Source: Acidobacteriaceae bacterium
Lineage (GTDB): Bacteria; Acidobacteriota; Terriglobia; Terriglobales; Acidobacteriaceae
NCBI GenBank assembly: GCA_903642235.1
Contig: CAHJWL010000002.1
Coordinates: forward strand, 62,001 to 126,000
Length of the DNA stretch: 64,000 nt
Reading direction: 5' to 3'
The notes beneath the pieces were generated by a model. That model did no database searches and was not told the DNA's origin. It saw only the letters and a program-made list of their open reading frames with translations. Below, one piece after another: positions 1-8,865 of this stretch; position 1 is the stretch's first letter; each line of letters begins with the position of its first letter. The translations under genes and the position numbers were made by a program.

Positions 1-2
1 CA

Positions 3-1223
3 GAGCGAATGAGCCACGTCAACAGTCTTTCGATGGGTGTTTGGATCAACAGCGGTTCGCGGGATGAACTGCCAGCCCGTAACGGCATCTCCCACTTTGT
101 CGAACACATGGTCTTCAAGGGCACCACGTCCCGTTCCGCTCAGCAGATCGCGCGCGAGGTCGACAGCATGGGAGGCAATCTCGATGCGTTTACCAGCAAG
201 GAAAATGTCTGCTTCAGCATCAAGGTTCTTGAGGAGAAAGCCGAGCCAGCGCTGGATGTTCTCTCCGATCTCGTGCTTCATCCCACCTTCACTGCAGACG
301 ATGTCATCCGCGAGCAGGGTGTCATTCTCGAAGAGATCAAAATGGATGAGGACAATCCTGACTACCTAGTCAACGAGGTTTTTACTCAGAAGTTCTGGAA
401 GGGTGACTCTCTGGGACGTCCCATTCTTGGCACCGCCGAGACCGTTTCCAGCTTCAATCAGGAGATCCTCTTCCACGAGCACGCTCGCCGCTTCGCGCCG
501 CAAACCATGGTCTTTTCTGCTGCCGGCGATCTCGAGCACGACGCTTTTGTCGAACGTGTCGAGCGCCGCTTTGGTTCCGTTTCCCCGCATCTCGATCCAC
601 TCATGGCCAGCCACACGCCTCCCGTGGCCAGGCCGCACATCACTCTCAAACGCAAGCGCTCGCTCGAGCAGGTGCAGATCTGCCTTGGTGTTCCCGCCCC
701 GCCCGTCAACGACCCTAGACGTTACGGTCTGTATCTGATGAATACCATCCTTGGTGGAGGCATGAGTTCCCGCCTCTTTCAGACCATCCGTGAAGATCGT
801 GGACTGGCTTACTCCATCTACTCGGAGATGAGCCCGTTCCGCGATACAGGTTCATTGTGCGTCTATGCCGGGGCTTCCGTCGAAAAGTCTCGTGAGGTTG
901 TTCAGCTTACCCTCAAAGAGCTGAAGCGTCTCACCTCTGAGGCGATACCCAAACCCGAACTGGACCGGGCCAAGGACCAGCTTCGCAGCAACATTGTGAT
1001 GGGTCTCGAAAGCTCAGGCAGCCGCATGGCGAATCTGGCGCGGCAGCAGATGTACTACGGTCGCTTCTTTGGCGTTGACGAGATTGTGGCCGATGTAGAC
1101 CGTGTCACAACGGAGGAAATCCAGGCACTCGCGCAGGAGTTGTTTCAACCGGAAAAGCTGGCGTTGACCATGCTTGGCAATCTCGGTGCAATGAGAGTCG
1201 ATCGAGCCGACCTCGTGGCATAG
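3..1223 (+). CDS. M16 family zinc metalloprotease (5' end cut off)
   Basis: Insulinase/pitrilysin-family (mitochondrial processing peptidase-like) protease. The inverted zinc motif HFVEH is present (His29, Glu32, His33 counted from the ATG at 9), and the third zinc ligand is probably Glu109 in ILEEI. The C-terminal inactive-type M16 domain follows, with GGGMSSRLFQ and the RGLAYS substrate-binding stretch. Family members normally begin with a strand of about 20 residues (NG...VLTERMP.V.S) before this point. The reading frame stays open to the window edge and codes ER before the first Met, so the true start lies upstream and the ATG at 9 is internal. Likely cytoplasmic or periplasmic peptide turnover; the natural substrate cannot be read from sequence. 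Confidence 0.93.
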   Translation, partial: ERMSHVNSLSMGVWINSGSRDELPARNGISHFVEHMVFKGTTSRSAQQIAREVDSMGGNLDAFTSKENVCFSIKVLEEKAEPALDVLSDLVLHPTFTADDVIREQGVILEEIKMDEDNPDYLVNEVFTQKFWKGDSLGRPILGTAETVSSFNQEILFHEHARRFAPQTMVFSAAGDLEHDAFVERVERRFGSVSPHLDPLMASHTPPVARPHITLKRKRSLEQVQICLGVPAPPVNDPRRYGLYLMNTILGGGMSSRLFQTIREDRGLAYSIYSEMSPFRDTGSLCVYAGASVEKSREVVQLTLKELKRLTSEAIPKPELDRAKDQLRSNIVMGLESSGSRMANLARQQMYYGRFFGVDEIVADVDRVTTEEIQALAQELFQPEKLALTMLGNLGAMRVDRADLVA

Positions 1224-1296
1224 AGCACTGCACCCTGCGGTACTCTGTTCGAACATGAAGTGCATCACTTACATATCAGGTAAAAGGGATAGATCG

Positions 1297-1806
1297 ATGA
1301 GCAAAGGCAGAAAGAAGTCGAATGCTGAAGAAGGCTTTACGCTGATTGAGTTGCTGATTGTTATGTCTGTCATGCTGATCCTTATGACCCTGGCTGTGCC
1401 GCAACTCTTGAAGCTTCGTAAACAGGCAAACGAGACCAGTGCCATCCAATCCGTCCGTACCATTGCGCAGGCGGAGTTACAGTACAACTCGGCTTACCCG
1501 GCAAACGGGTTTGCTTGTGCTCTCGCGAACCTTGGTGGAGATCCCAAGTCTGGTGCGCCCACCGCGCAGGCCGCCCAGTTAATTGAGCCTGCCCTTAGCA
1601 CAGGTCAGAAATCCGGTTACACCTTCGGCATCACTAACTGCACCAAGGTGACGGTAAACAACCAGGACATGTATACCTCCTTTGAGATCACGGCCGTTCC
1701 ACAGTCTGTCGGCAAGACGGGCGATGCAGGGTTTTGCTCGGACGAAAACAACACCATCCGTAAGGATCCCCAGGGTTCTACCAGCTGCACTCAACCCATC
1801 CAGTGA
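1297..1806 (+). CDS. Type IV prepilin / pseudopilin
   Basis: A 169-residue prepilin. After a 13-residue basic leader comes the prepilin peptidase and methylation motif G13|FTLIELLIV with the conserved Glu at mature position 5, then a hydrophobic helix. A globular C-terminal part holds four cysteines, probably in disulfides. An in-frame ATG at 1255 would lengthen the leader by 14 residues, but the ATG at 1297 has an AAGGG-like ribosome site and gives a normal leader, so it is preferred. It lies 73 bases after the M16 protease and its stop overlaps the start of the LolA-like gene. Whether it builds a pilus or a secretion pseudopilus cannot be told: no pilus assembly genes are in the window. Confidence 0.9.
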   Translation: MSKGRKKSNAEEGFTLIELLIVMSVMLILMTLAVPQLLKLRKQANETSAIQSVRTIAQAELQYNSAYPANGFACALANLGGDPKSGAPTAQAAQLIEPALSTGQKSGYTFGITNCTKVTVNNQDMYTSFEITAVPQSVGKTGDAGFCSDENNTIRKDPQGSTSCTQPIQ

Positions 1807-2477
1807 TGCATTGGCGTAAACGCACCTCAATAGCCAGTGCTCTTGCACTGGCTATGCTGCTTTCACGATTGCTGAGCTCGCAGAGTGCAGCGCTTTCAGC
1901 TACAGACGCGGCTGTTTTGAAGTCAGTCGACACCCACTATAACCATCTGCATTCCCTTCGAACTGCATTTACTGAGACGTATGACGGTCTCGGAATGCAC
2001 AAGTCAGAAGCCGGTACCCTCTTGCTCAGCAAGCCAGGCCGCATGCGGTGGGCCTACACTGAGCCTGCAGGCAAGCTCTTCATCCTCGATGGCAAGTACG
2101 CATGGTCCTACTCGCCGGGGAATGCTCAGGCTCAACGTGTGATTGCTGGACAAATAGACGATCTTCGATCTCCGCTTCGCCTTCTTCTTGGCCATGTCCA
2201 GCTTTCGCGCGAACTCACACATGTGCGCGTTACCTCACAGCCGGACGGATTTCGCATAGAAGGCGTACCACGCGGACAGGAAGCCCGCCTAAGGCATCTG
2301 ACTGTGCTCACAACTTCCGGCGGAACTATCCAGCAGCTAAGACTTGAGGAGAGCGACGGCGCTGTCACAGACTTCCGCTTCTCTGCCATGGAGGAGAACC
2401 TGCCTGTAAAGCCAGCGGACTTCTTGTTCACGCCTCCACCGGGTGTTCCTGTGGTCGAGGGCTTGCCGCCCATTTAA
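1806..2477 (+). CDS. lolA: LolA-like outer-membrane lipoprotein carrier
   Basis: A 223-residue protein with an N-terminal signal peptide (about residues 1-30), followed by the LolA fold: the stretch with F.Q/T-type strands (LRTAFTETYDG), GTLLLSKPGRMRWAY and DGKYAWSYSP. It would ferry lipoproteins across the periplasm from LolCDE to the outer membrane. The ATG at 1806 shares bases with the prepilin stop (TGATG), so the two genes are probably translationally coupled. A GTG at 1803 directly before it is an alternative start. Identity with canonical LolA is family-level; a LolA-related periplasmic carrier of other function is possible. Confidence 0.8.
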   Translation: MHWRKRTSIASALALAMLLSRLLSSQSAALSATDAAVLKSVDTHYNHLHSLRTAFTETYDGLGMHKSEAGTLLLSKPGRMRWAYTEPAGKLFILDGKYAWSYSPGNAQAQRVIAGQIDDLRSPLRLLLGHVQLSRELTHVRVTSQPDGFRIEGVPRGQEARLRHLTVLTTSGGTIQQLRLEESDGAVTDFRFSAMEENLPVKPADFLFTPPPGVPVVEGLPPI

Positions 2478-2512
2478 GGATCGCCAGGCGGCACGCCATC
2501 TCCCTTCTTTCG

Positions 2513-3016
2513 TTACAACTTCACCGTTCCCTGTGTCCCAATCTCGACCTTGCCGCCGGTTGCCGCCGCCGCAACGTACTTGATGCCGCGCACCAGCTTA
2601 CTGCTGGAAGCCTCCCAGTACTGGGCCTCATGCACTGCGACCCGCATGACCGCGATCGCTGGATCGGTCTCGCCCTCAGGAAACCAGGCTTTATACATCG
2701 GAGTCCAGAGTTCCTCGATCTTTGCCTGATCCCGGTAGACCGACGCGCGGCCTTTAACCGTCACATATTTTGCATCGGTCGGGGCTGCGTACACCAGGGA
2801 CACATGCGAATCATCTGCCAGTTCCTGAACTTTGCCAGACTCCTGGCGAGTCAGAAAATAAACATTGCCGTCGAACTCGGTCTTCTGCGTGACCATCGGC
2901 CGACTGTCGAAGCTGCCATCCGGAGCAACCGTCGTCATCATGGCTACTCGTATGTCCTTGATCAATTCCCCAAGCTTCTTGACGCCGGCCTGACCGGACA
3001 GATGTTCTTCACTCAT
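2513..3016 (-). CDS. Pyridoxamine 5'-phosphate oxidase-like FMN-binding protein (general stress protein 26 type)
   Basis: A 167-residue split-barrel flavin-binding protein of the Pyrid_ox_like group. Recognisable parts are IKDIRVAMMTTVAPDGSFDSRPM near the N terminus, YFLTRQESGK in the middle and the C-terminal W.ASSSKL segment. Members bind FMN or F420 and are linked to stress responses; a specific reaction is not established. The open frame extends upstream to 3046, but the AAGGAG ribosome site is nine bases before the ATG at 3016, so that start is used. It is convergent with lolA, with 35 bases between the stops. Confidence 0.85.
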   Translation of the reverse strand: MSEEHLSGQAGVKKLGELIKDIRVAMMTTVAPDGSFDSRPMVTQKTEFDGNVYFLTRQESGKVQELADDSHVSLVYAAPTDAKYVTVKGRASVYRDQAKIEELWTPMYKAWFPEGETDPAIAVMRVAVHEAQYWEASSSKLVRGIKYVAAAATGGKVEIGTQGTVKL

Positions 3017-3161
3017 ATCGTTCATCTCCTTTGTCCTAAGATGCACGGGACCCCTGAAATGTGCCGGATCGAGTCACGCTGGATTCATCAAGCACCTCGT
3101 AAGATAGAACATATGGCTGTATGCAGATTGTGCTGCGTCGCGCCATCGAAAGGCTTTCTCC

Positions 3162-3875
3162 TTGAGCGCACTTCTTCCCGTCCCGTCTCTCCCATCCGCA
3201 GAGTTCCATCAGGCCGTTCTCCATCCAGTCCCCCGAGTGGCCGTCTTTGACTGCGATGGCACGCTCTGGTCAGGCGATGCCGGCTCCGAGTTCATGAAGT
3301 GGACGATCGAGTCAGGCCTCGTATCCCGTGAGGTCGTTGACTTCGTTGACAGGCGCTACCGTGCCTACCTTCGCGGCGAAGTGAGCGAACTTGCCATCTG
3401 CGGCGAGATGGTGCAGATGTATCAGGGGCTGCAGGAAGACGAAATGCGTCGGGTTGCCAAAGTCTACGTCGCCGAATTCATTCACGCGAGGATCTTTCCC
3501 GAACTACGTCGCCTCGTCGAGCAGTTACATCTCACAGGAACGGAGATCTGGGCCGTCAGTTCCACAAATAACTGGGTCATTGAAGAAGGCGTCCGCGAGC
3601 TTGGCATCTCTGCCGACCATGTTCTCGCCGCGAGAGTCGCATGTGCAAACGGCGTCGTCACGAATGCACTTGTGGCAGTACCAACTGATGAGGGCAAGGT
3701 CACAGCTCTGCGACAAGCCGGTGTACTCGCGCCCGACGTGGTCTTTGGCAACTCTGTTCATGACGCCGCCATGCTCGCACTGGCGGGTCGGCCCTTTGCC
3801 GTCAATCCGACACAGGCTCTCGCCGAACATGCACGGCAGGTTGGGTGGCCAATCTATCTTCCTGCCGCTGTTTAG
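3162..3875 (+). CDS. HAD-superfamily phosphatase, SerB-like
   Basis: A 237-residue HAD subfamily IB phosphatase. All four motifs are visible: motif I D30-C-D32-G-T with the nucleophile Asp30, motif II Ser133/Ser134, motif III Lys179 in DEGK, and motif IV GNSVHD (Asn197 to Asp201). The alpha-helical cap lies between motifs I and II. Phosphoserine phosphatase or another small phosphomonoesterase is the likely role; the substrate cannot be fixed. The start is a TTG with AAAGG eight bases upstream; no ATG exists before motif I, so the TTG start is well supported. Confidence 0.85.
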   Translation: MSALLPVPSLPSAEFHQAVLHPVPRVAVFDCDGTLWSGDAGSEFMKWTIESGLVSREVVDFVDRRYRAYLRGEVSELAICGEMVQMYQGLQEDEMRRVAKVYVAEFIHARIFPELRRLVEQLHLTGTEIWAVSSTNNWVIEEGVRELGISADHVLAARVACANGVVTNALVAVPTDEGKVTALRQAGVLAPDVVFGNSVHDAAMLALAGRPFAVNPTQALAEHARQVGWPIYLPAAV

Positions 3876-4018
3876 GGCCATTCTCGGCCCTCTGCCGGGG
3901 ACCTCGCGTGAAATGATGCAAAAGTTTGCTGAGCCCTTTTACCTGCTCTTCTCGTCTTAGTTATCAGAGTGTAGTGAAAGAGCCTATTCGCAAGCTGAAG
4001 GGGCAGGTCGACGCCTCC

Positions 4019-4438
4019 ATGACTCCCACGGTCCGATACGTAGTGGCTGCGCTCATTCTGCGTGAGCAGCCCGCGCAGATTCGTGAGGTTCTGATCTGCC
4101 AGCGCAGGCCGGATCAACCGATGAGTCTGAAATGGGAGTTTCCCGGCGGAAAAATTGAAGCGGGGGAGACCCCTGAGACGGCCTTGGCGCGTGAGTTGAA
4201 TGAGGAACTTGGCATTAACGCCACGATCGGTCGCCATGTGGCCGGTCTTCGTCACCGCTATCGAAACGGCGCTTCTATCGATCTGCAATTTTTTGTTGTT
4301 CAGGAGTTCGAGGGAGAACTCGAAAATCGCATCTTCAACGAGATGCGCTGGTCGCCCCTCGAGGCGCTACCCGGCTATGACTTCCTGGCCGCAGATCTTG
4401 ATCTCGTCCGCGAACTGGCAGATGGGAAGTATCTCTAA
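4019..4438 (+). CDS. mutT: Nudix hydrolase, MutT-like
   Basis: A 139-residue Nudix hydrolase. The complete Nudix box (G-x5-E-x7-RE-x2-EE-x-G-I) spans residues 44 to 66 with metal-binding Glu62/Glu63. The following part, with W..LE.LP..DFLAAD, matches MutT-type 8-oxo-dGTP diphosphatases that clean the nucleotide pool. The frame is open from 3926, but residues before the ATG at 4019 show no family similarity. The AAGGGG upstream is about 15 bases away, so GTG 3974 cannot be excluded. It is convergent with the next gene. Confidence 0.85.
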   Translation: MTPTVRYVVAALILREQPAQIREVLICQRRPDQPMSLKWEFPGGKIEAGETPETALARELNEELGINATIGRHVAGLRHRYRNGASIDLQFFVVQEFEGELENRIFNEMRWSPLEALPGYDFLAADLDLVRELADGKYL

Positions 4439-4473
4439 GCCACGCGCGAGAGATGCACTGCTCGCTGGGTTTC

Positions 4474-5523
4474 TCAGTTTTTGGCCAGAGAATGCGCAAT
4501 CTCTGCGAGCACCGTTACTATCTTTTCAACCTGGGCGTCATTACTGTAGCCGCTCTTCTCAGCGCGGGCGTGGCCTGCAGCGGCGATGCGCATTCGCGCC
4601 GCTTCATCCGGCAGATAGCGATGTATCTTAGCGACGCATTCGTCGATGCCGGAAAAGAAAACTGCCTCTTCATCCTCGCGAAAACGCGCACGATGACCGT
4701 CTGAGCGCTCCGCCAGTAAGAATCCGCCACATGCCGCGATCTCGAAGCTTTTGTGTGCGAACTCGTCCTGATTTGAATGTGTCAGGAAGCTCAAGTTGAT
4801 CTTTGACGCCCAGATCGCCTCCCGGTAGGCGTCGTGGTATACACCGTCTTCCCCCGAAAACAGCTTCGCGAGCAGCTCCTGCGAGAGGGCGGACCGCCAG
4901 ACGCTGGAGCCGGAGAGGGTCAACGGCAGCTGAAACTCGGTCGCCAATCGCAGCAAGAACTGAGCCCGGTTGTCATATGGGCTGCCGATGAAGGAGATCT
5001 CTCGCGTGCGATCCGCGTCGCTCCATCCGGCTGGCGGAGAAAAGTGCAGCGTCGGCTCGTAAGCCGTCTGAATTTTCAGGACGCGTCGCGCTCCCCGCAT
5101 GGAGTAGTCGCGCACACTTACATCCCGCTGCGTTATATGCAGGTCAAACTCCTTAAGACACTTCATGTAGAGGCGCCATCCCGGATCGCGTCGCGGCCCA
5201 AATGCGTTATCGATCATGTAGCTCGCCGTCACGATCTGCCTGCGGCGCATCGCTCGTAGAGTGGAGGGTTGCAGACCCAGAACCTTGTCTGCCCAGAGCG
5301 CTTCTACCCCGTGCCGTTCAGCTATGGCCAGCAGTTCCCGATTAAGACGCTGGACATGGGGTCCCAACACGGCTCGAAATGCCAGCTTCCGCAGCACTGG
5401 ATGAGACAGCTCGTATCGATTGATGTCGAAAGGGACTACCACATGCCCGAGACGCTCAAGAGCCCACAACCGATACAGAGCGGAATCATTTGGCGTCAGA
5501 CTGCCGGCATACAGAATCTTCAT
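4474..5523 (-). CDS. CgeB-like glycosyltransferase (GT-B fold)
   Basis: A 349-residue protein beginning MKILYAGSLT and resembling the CgeB / Glyco_trans_1_2 group. The C-terminal half has EISFIGSPYDNR, then INLSFLTH and the FEIAACGGFLLAERSD block, which is the nucleotide-sugar binding end of GT-B enzymes. Such proteins probably glycosylate surface or lipid targets. No signal peptide or membrane segment is seen, so it is cytoplasmic. It stands alone between a Nudix gene and an anti-sigma gene, not in a polysaccharide cluster. The upstream in-frame extension to 5607 looks non-coding. Confidence 0.72.
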   Translation of the reverse strand: MKILYAGSLTPNDSALYRLWALERLGHVVVPFDINRYELSHPVLRKLAFRAVLGPHVQRLNRELLAIAERHGVEALWADKVLGLQPSTLRAMRRRQIVTASYMIDNAFGPRRDPGWRLYMKCLKEFDLHITQRDVSVRDYSMRGARRVLKIQTAYEPTLHFSPPAGWSDADRTREISFIGSPYDNRAQFLLRLATEFQLPLTLSGSSVWRSALSQELLAKLFSGEDGVYHDAYREAIWASKINLSFLTHSNQDEFAHKSFEIAACGGFLLAERSDGHRARFREDEEAVFFSGIDECVAKIHRYLPDEAARMRIAAAGHARAEKSGYSNDAQVEKIVTVLAEIAHSLAKN

Positions 5524-5762
5524 CAGTCTGGTTGTCTCCGCTGAGATGCCAGGCTGTGCATCTCGCAAAGTTACCTGCGAGTACCTGTCTGCCAAGCACT
5601 TCTCCAAACATATACGCCCACACAGCAGGCCGCGAGTCCTTAGTCGCTCGCCATGCTATGACCAAGAGCCTCCCTTGACAATCCCCGATCAGAGCCGCAC
5701 ACTGCGAGACAGTTGCTTTCCAGACATTCGCTTCTACACTGTGATCGATCGAGGTTCTGCTC

Positions 5763-6191
5763 TTGGCAGATTCAACGGCAAGCCGTATGAGCATGACGCT
5801 TTCCTCCTCGCTTGCCAGCGTGGATCAGGCGGAACGCGCCATCGAAGAATATGCCGAGCGGGTCGGCTTTGACGAAGACACGCGAGGAAATATCGCCATG
5901 GCTGTTCGCGAAGCCGTCGTGAATGCGGTCCTGCACGGCAACGCTTATGACACCAACAAGCAGGTGACCGTCTCCTTTGAGACGACGACCGACGATCTGC
6001 TGGTAAGAGTGGCCGACCAGGGAGCTGGCCTCGATCCTGAGTCGATTCCCGACCCTCTTGCACCTGAAAACATTCTGCGCGGCTCCGGTCGCGGGATCTT
6101 CCTCATTAAGGCATTCATGGATGAGGTAAACTTTCGCAAAACTCACCCGGGCACAGAAGTGACTCTGATCAAACACAGGACGCCCGCATAA
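5763..6191 (+). CDS. Anti-sigma factor / serine-protein kinase, RsbW/SpoIIAB-like
   Basis: A GHKL-type ATPase (HATPase_c_2) of 142 residues. The N box (Glu50 and Asn54 in REAVVNAVLHGN), G1 box (Asp85-x-Gly87-x-Gly89) and G2 box (GSGRGIF, 107-113) are intact, so it should bind ATP and phosphorylate its antagonist. Partner-switch logic: it holds a sigma factor or other target until the unphosphorylated STAS protein binds it. The antagonist gene follows after 27 bases. The TTG at 5763 has a GAGG site eight bases upstream; ATGs at 5787 and 5793 are alternatives. No sigma factor gene lies nearby, so the target is unknown. Confidence 0.85.
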   Translation: MADSTASRMSMTLSSSLASVDQAERAIEEYAERVGFDEDTRGNIAMAVREAVVNAVLHGNAYDTNKQVTVSFETTTDDLLVRVADQGAGLDPESIPDPLAPENILRGSGRGIFLIKAFMDEVNFRKTHPGTEVTLIKHRTPA

Positions 6192-6218
6192 GTCGGGCTT
6201 TATAAGGAGAGCTTTTCG

Positions 6219-6566
6219 ATGAGCATGAAGGTATCCACTCGCCAGGTAGACGGCATTACCATTTTAGATCTCAGCGGACGCATCACCCTCGGGGAAGGCA
6301 GCGTGACCATCCGTGACGCCGTGCGGGACGTACTCGCAAAAGGTTCAAAGAAGATCCTCCTGAACCTTGGAGATATCAACTATATCGACAGCTCTGGCAT
6401 CGGTGAGCTCGTGAGCGCCTTCACCACGGTAAAGAATGCAGGCGGTGAACTAAAGCTGCTTAATCTCACGAAGAAGGTTCATGATCTCCTTCAGATCACC
6501 AAGCTTTACACCGTCTTCGATGTGAAAGACGATGAAGCATCCGCCATTTCTTCTTTCACCAAGTAG
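6219..6566 (+). CDS. STAS-domain anti-anti-sigma factor, RsbV/SpoIIAA-like
   Basis: A 115-residue single STAS domain. The phosphorylation site is Ser58 in IDSSGIGEL, matching the serine used in SpoIIAA. It should bind the upstream kinase when unphosphorylated and be released when phosphorylated. A clear AAGGAGA ribosome site precedes the ATG. The two genes form a short operon closed by the strong hairpin at 6581-6618. No PP2C phosphatase (RsbU/SpoIIE type) that would reactivate it is in the window, so the input must be encoded elsewhere. Confidence 0.92.
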   Translation: MSMKVSTRQVDGITILDLSGRITLGEGSVTIRDAVRDVLAKGSKKILLNLGDINYIDSSGIGELVSAFTTVKNAGGELKLLNLTKKVHDLLQITKLYTVFDVKDDEASAISSFTK

Positions 6567-6580
6567 TTGAACTGACTTCA

Positions 6581-6618
6581 GGGAGTGAAAGGACCTCTTT
6601 CGAGGTCCTCTCACTCCC
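6581..6618. terminator. Bidirectional hairpin terminator
   Basis: A 17-base-pair inverted repeat with a single mismatch: the left arm runs from GGGAGTGA to GGACCTC, the loop is TTTC, and the right arm runs from GAGGTCC to CACTCCC. It sits exactly between two convergent genes (STAS and LemA). Short T-rich tracts are weak on both sides, but stem length and position strongly suggest it ends transcription from both directions. Confidence 0.8.
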
Positions 6619-6627
6619 TTGTTCGTC

Positions 6628-7209
6628 CTACTTGCTGAAATCAACCTTTGGCGCGTTAGAGTTCTCAGGGTTTCCCTTGAAGTACTCGTCGCGGTACCGG
6701 AATCCAGCCATCCCAGCCCACACGCTGTTCGGAAACTGCTGCACATAAACGTCATAGTCCCGCAGTGTGCGATTGTACCGGCTGCGCTCCACGGCAATGC
6801 GATTTTCCGTCCCCGCCAGTTCATCTGACAGCCGGATAAACTGCTCGTTACCCTTCAGGTTTGGATACTGCTCCTGCAGGCGGAAAAATGGTCCGAGCGC
6901 CACGTCGAGTTTGGAGTTTGCATTGATAGCCGACGCTCGGTCCGGAGCTCCTAAAACACCCGCCCGCGCGTTTGCAATGTTCGTCAGGACCGTGGTCTCT
7001 TCGGTTACGTAGCCTTTCACTGTCGCGACCAGATTCGGAATGAGATCCAATCTCCTTTGCTGAACGACGTTCACCTGCGAATAGGCCTGATCCACATCCT
7101 CGTTCATCTTGACCAACTGGTTCTTCGTGCTTACATAGCTGCCAAAGCCTAAAAGGCAAAGCAGAACAACGATAACAACTGCTCCAATTGCAACCCAGGT
7201 GCCCTTCAT
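6628..7209 (-). CDS. LemA family membrane protein
   Basis: A 193-residue LemA protein: one N-terminal membrane helix (about residues 7-27), then a helical domain with the family pattern NQLVKMNEDVDQAYSQV, QRRLDLIPNLV and the C-terminal FPNSVWAGMAGF. The bulk should be outside the membrane. The molecular function of LemA is not established. It is commonly encoded beside TPM-domain proteins, as here: the next gene on the same strand lies 108 bases upstream. A GAGGAAAA ribosome site precedes the ATG. Confidence 0.93.
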   Translation of the reverse strand: MKGTWVAIGAVVIVVLLCLLGFGSYVSTKNQLVKMNEDVDQAYSQVNVVQQRRLDLIPNLVATVKGYVTEETTVLTNIANARAGVLGAPDRASAINANSKLDVALGPFFRLQEQYPNLKGNEQFIRLSDELAGTENRIAVERSRYNRTLRDYDVYVQQFPNSVWAGMAGFRYRDEYFKGNPENSNAPKVDFSK

Positions 7210-7317
7210 GTCTTTTCCTCTGCCCGTACGGGCTGTTTCAGTCTACGAGCATCGCTCCAAGAATGTTCCGGCTGTACTGTAACACTCTGCCATCGCTGCG
7301 CTGACGGGTGTGATGCG

Positions 7318-8127
7318 TCAGAAGTCTCCGGATGCGCCTCCACCCCCTGACGAACCGCCATCGAACCCCCCGAATCCACCACTGTCGTTATCGCTGCCGC
7401 CACCGAAGCCGCCGCCGTATCCACCGCGGCCGCCGCCACCCAGGCCGCCGCCCAGGATGTTCCCAAGGACAAACCATCCCAGACCACCGCCGCCGCCTCG
7501 GCCACCCCGGCCTCCGCGTCCCATGACAGACAGCACGAAGATGCCGAGAAGTACGAACAGCAGGATTTGGCCAATGCCAATCGAGGTAGGTTGCGCTGCC
7601 TGACGCCCAGAGGCTCGAGAGCCTGAGGTCAACGTCACTCCGGCGTCGGTCGCGATCACCGTCGCAATTTGCCGGACGCCAAGTGGAACCGCAGCATCGT
7701 AGTCGTTCGCCTGTGCGTCCGCTACCATCGATCGTCCGATGTCACCGACCTTTGCGTCGTTCAGAATACCCTCAAGCCCGTACCCGACTTCGATCCGGCC
7801 TTTTCGCGGGCTCATCACAAGCAGCATCAAGACACCACGATCTGTGCCCTTCGCGCCTACCTTCCATTTCTCTTCAAGCTCTGTGGCGAACTCCTCAATC
7901 GACTGATCGCCGTCGATGGTCTTGACCGTCACCACAGCGACCTGCGCATGGGCCTGTCGATCAACAGCAGTGCACAGCGATTCGACCTGTTGTCGGACCG
8001 GGTCCGACAGGACGCCCGCAAAATCGTTTACATACCCTTGCGGAGCTGGCAGTCCAGCGACTGTTTCCGCATACACAGCAGAAGGAAGAAAAAAGACAAA
8101 GCAAAGACCGAGAAGCCAGCGCGGCAT
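7318..8127 (-). CDS. TPM-domain membrane protein, YgcG-like, with glycine-rich tail
   Basis: A 269-residue protein: signal peptide ending near Ala20, TPM domain about 27-160 (YVNDFAGVLS, VVTVKTIDGDQSIEEFA, RGVLMLLV, GYGLEGILND), a membrane helix about 186-202, then a tail of mostly Gly from 203 to the end with GGGG and GGFGG runs. TPM domains have been reported as acid phosphatase-like or assembly factors. The glycine tail is common in this family and would be cytoplasmic or disordered. It probably shares an operon with LemA. Confidence 0.88.
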   Translation of the reverse strand: MPRWLLGLCFVFFLPSAVYAETVAGLPAPQGYVNDFAGVLSDPVRQQVESLCTAVDRQAHAQVAVVTVKTIDGDQSIEEFATELEEKWKVGAKGTDRGVLMLLVMSPRKGRIEVGYGLEGILNDAKVGDIGRSMVADAQANDYDAAVPLGVRQIATVIATDAGVTLTSGSRASGRQAAQPTSIGIGQILLFVLLGIFVLSVMGRGGRGGRGGGGGLGWFVLGNILGGGLGGGGRGGYGGGFGGGSDNDSGGFGGFDGGSSGGGGASGDF

Positions 8128-8184
8128 GGATAGAGCCTCTGGCTTCCATTATCAGCCTTCCTGCAGCGGCGGAGAGTGCGTCCT

Positions 8185-8865
8185 CTACTGCGGAAGGTCT
8201 GACGCTGCCACCTTTGCTGGGCGGCTGGTCTGCACACCCTTGTTTCGCACAATCTGATCAGCCGCAACCATCTGCTGACGAATCAGTTTCGTCCCATTTT
8301 GCACGGTCGTTCGCAAGCTTTCATCCAGGGTGTTAGCCGCTTCGGATCGGAAGTCCCGCAGAGCGCGATGTTCACCCTCTGCGACTGTCCTGATGTACTC
8401 ACGGTCGAACTCTTCACCTGACAGGTTGTTGAGTCGCTCATATACCATCAGCTCCCGCGGAGGGAGCTTCACCGGAAGCATGACACCCTGCGACTCAGCG
8501 ACGGCTCTCAGACCATCGTCGAGACTGCTGTGTTCGGCAATGAGGTGAGTAGCAAAGTCCTTTATCTCATCACTAATCGATTTATGCTGAACCAACTCGC
8601 TCACCTTGAGCGCGAGCATGCGATTGGCCGCTGCTTGCCGAAGAAAGATCCTGTCGCGGATCGCCGGCGCGGTTGCCTCAACACTTCCAGCCTCTTGATG
8701 CTGAGTCTCCCGCCCACGTGAGCCTGAAGATGCGGGCGTTGCAGTCGACGTTGGCTGGTCTGACTCTCCCGCCTGAGCGCGAAGGTGGGCAGAGGTGAAA
8801 AGAAGTGCTGCGCAGAGCATGCAGAGGAATCGGAGGTTCCATGGAGCAGGCTGAGTCGAAGACAT
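8185..8865 (-). CDS. DUF4142 family secreted protein
   Basis: A 226-residue exported protein with a signal peptide (about residues 10-31), a Ser/Thr-rich linker (about 35-65) and a DUF4142 four-helix domain: DRIFLRQAAANRMLALKVSELV, DFATHLIAEHSSLDDGL, LSGEEFDREYI and EHRALRDFRSEA. DUF4142 resembles ferritin-like helical bundles, but no metal site is proven. The start at the ATG 8865 is chosen because AGGGAG lies seven bases upstream; a TTG at 8871 is less likely. Function unknown. Confidence 0.87.
   Translation of the reverse strand: MSSTQPAPWNLRFLCMLCAALLFTSAHLRAQAGESDQPTSTATPASSGSRGRETQHQEAGSVEATAPAIRDRIFLRQAAANRMLALKVSELVQHKSISDEIKDFATHLIAEHSSLDDGLRAVAESQGVMLPVKLPPRELMVYERLNNLSGEEFDREYIRTVAEGEHRALRDFRSEAANTLDESLRTTVQNGTKLIRQQMVAADQIVRNKGVQTSRPAKVAASDLPQ

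Noticed and set aside
5676..5681. TTGACA as a -35 box for the anti-sigma operon
   Set aside because: No acceptable -10 box is found 16-18 bases downstream (best match CACACT).
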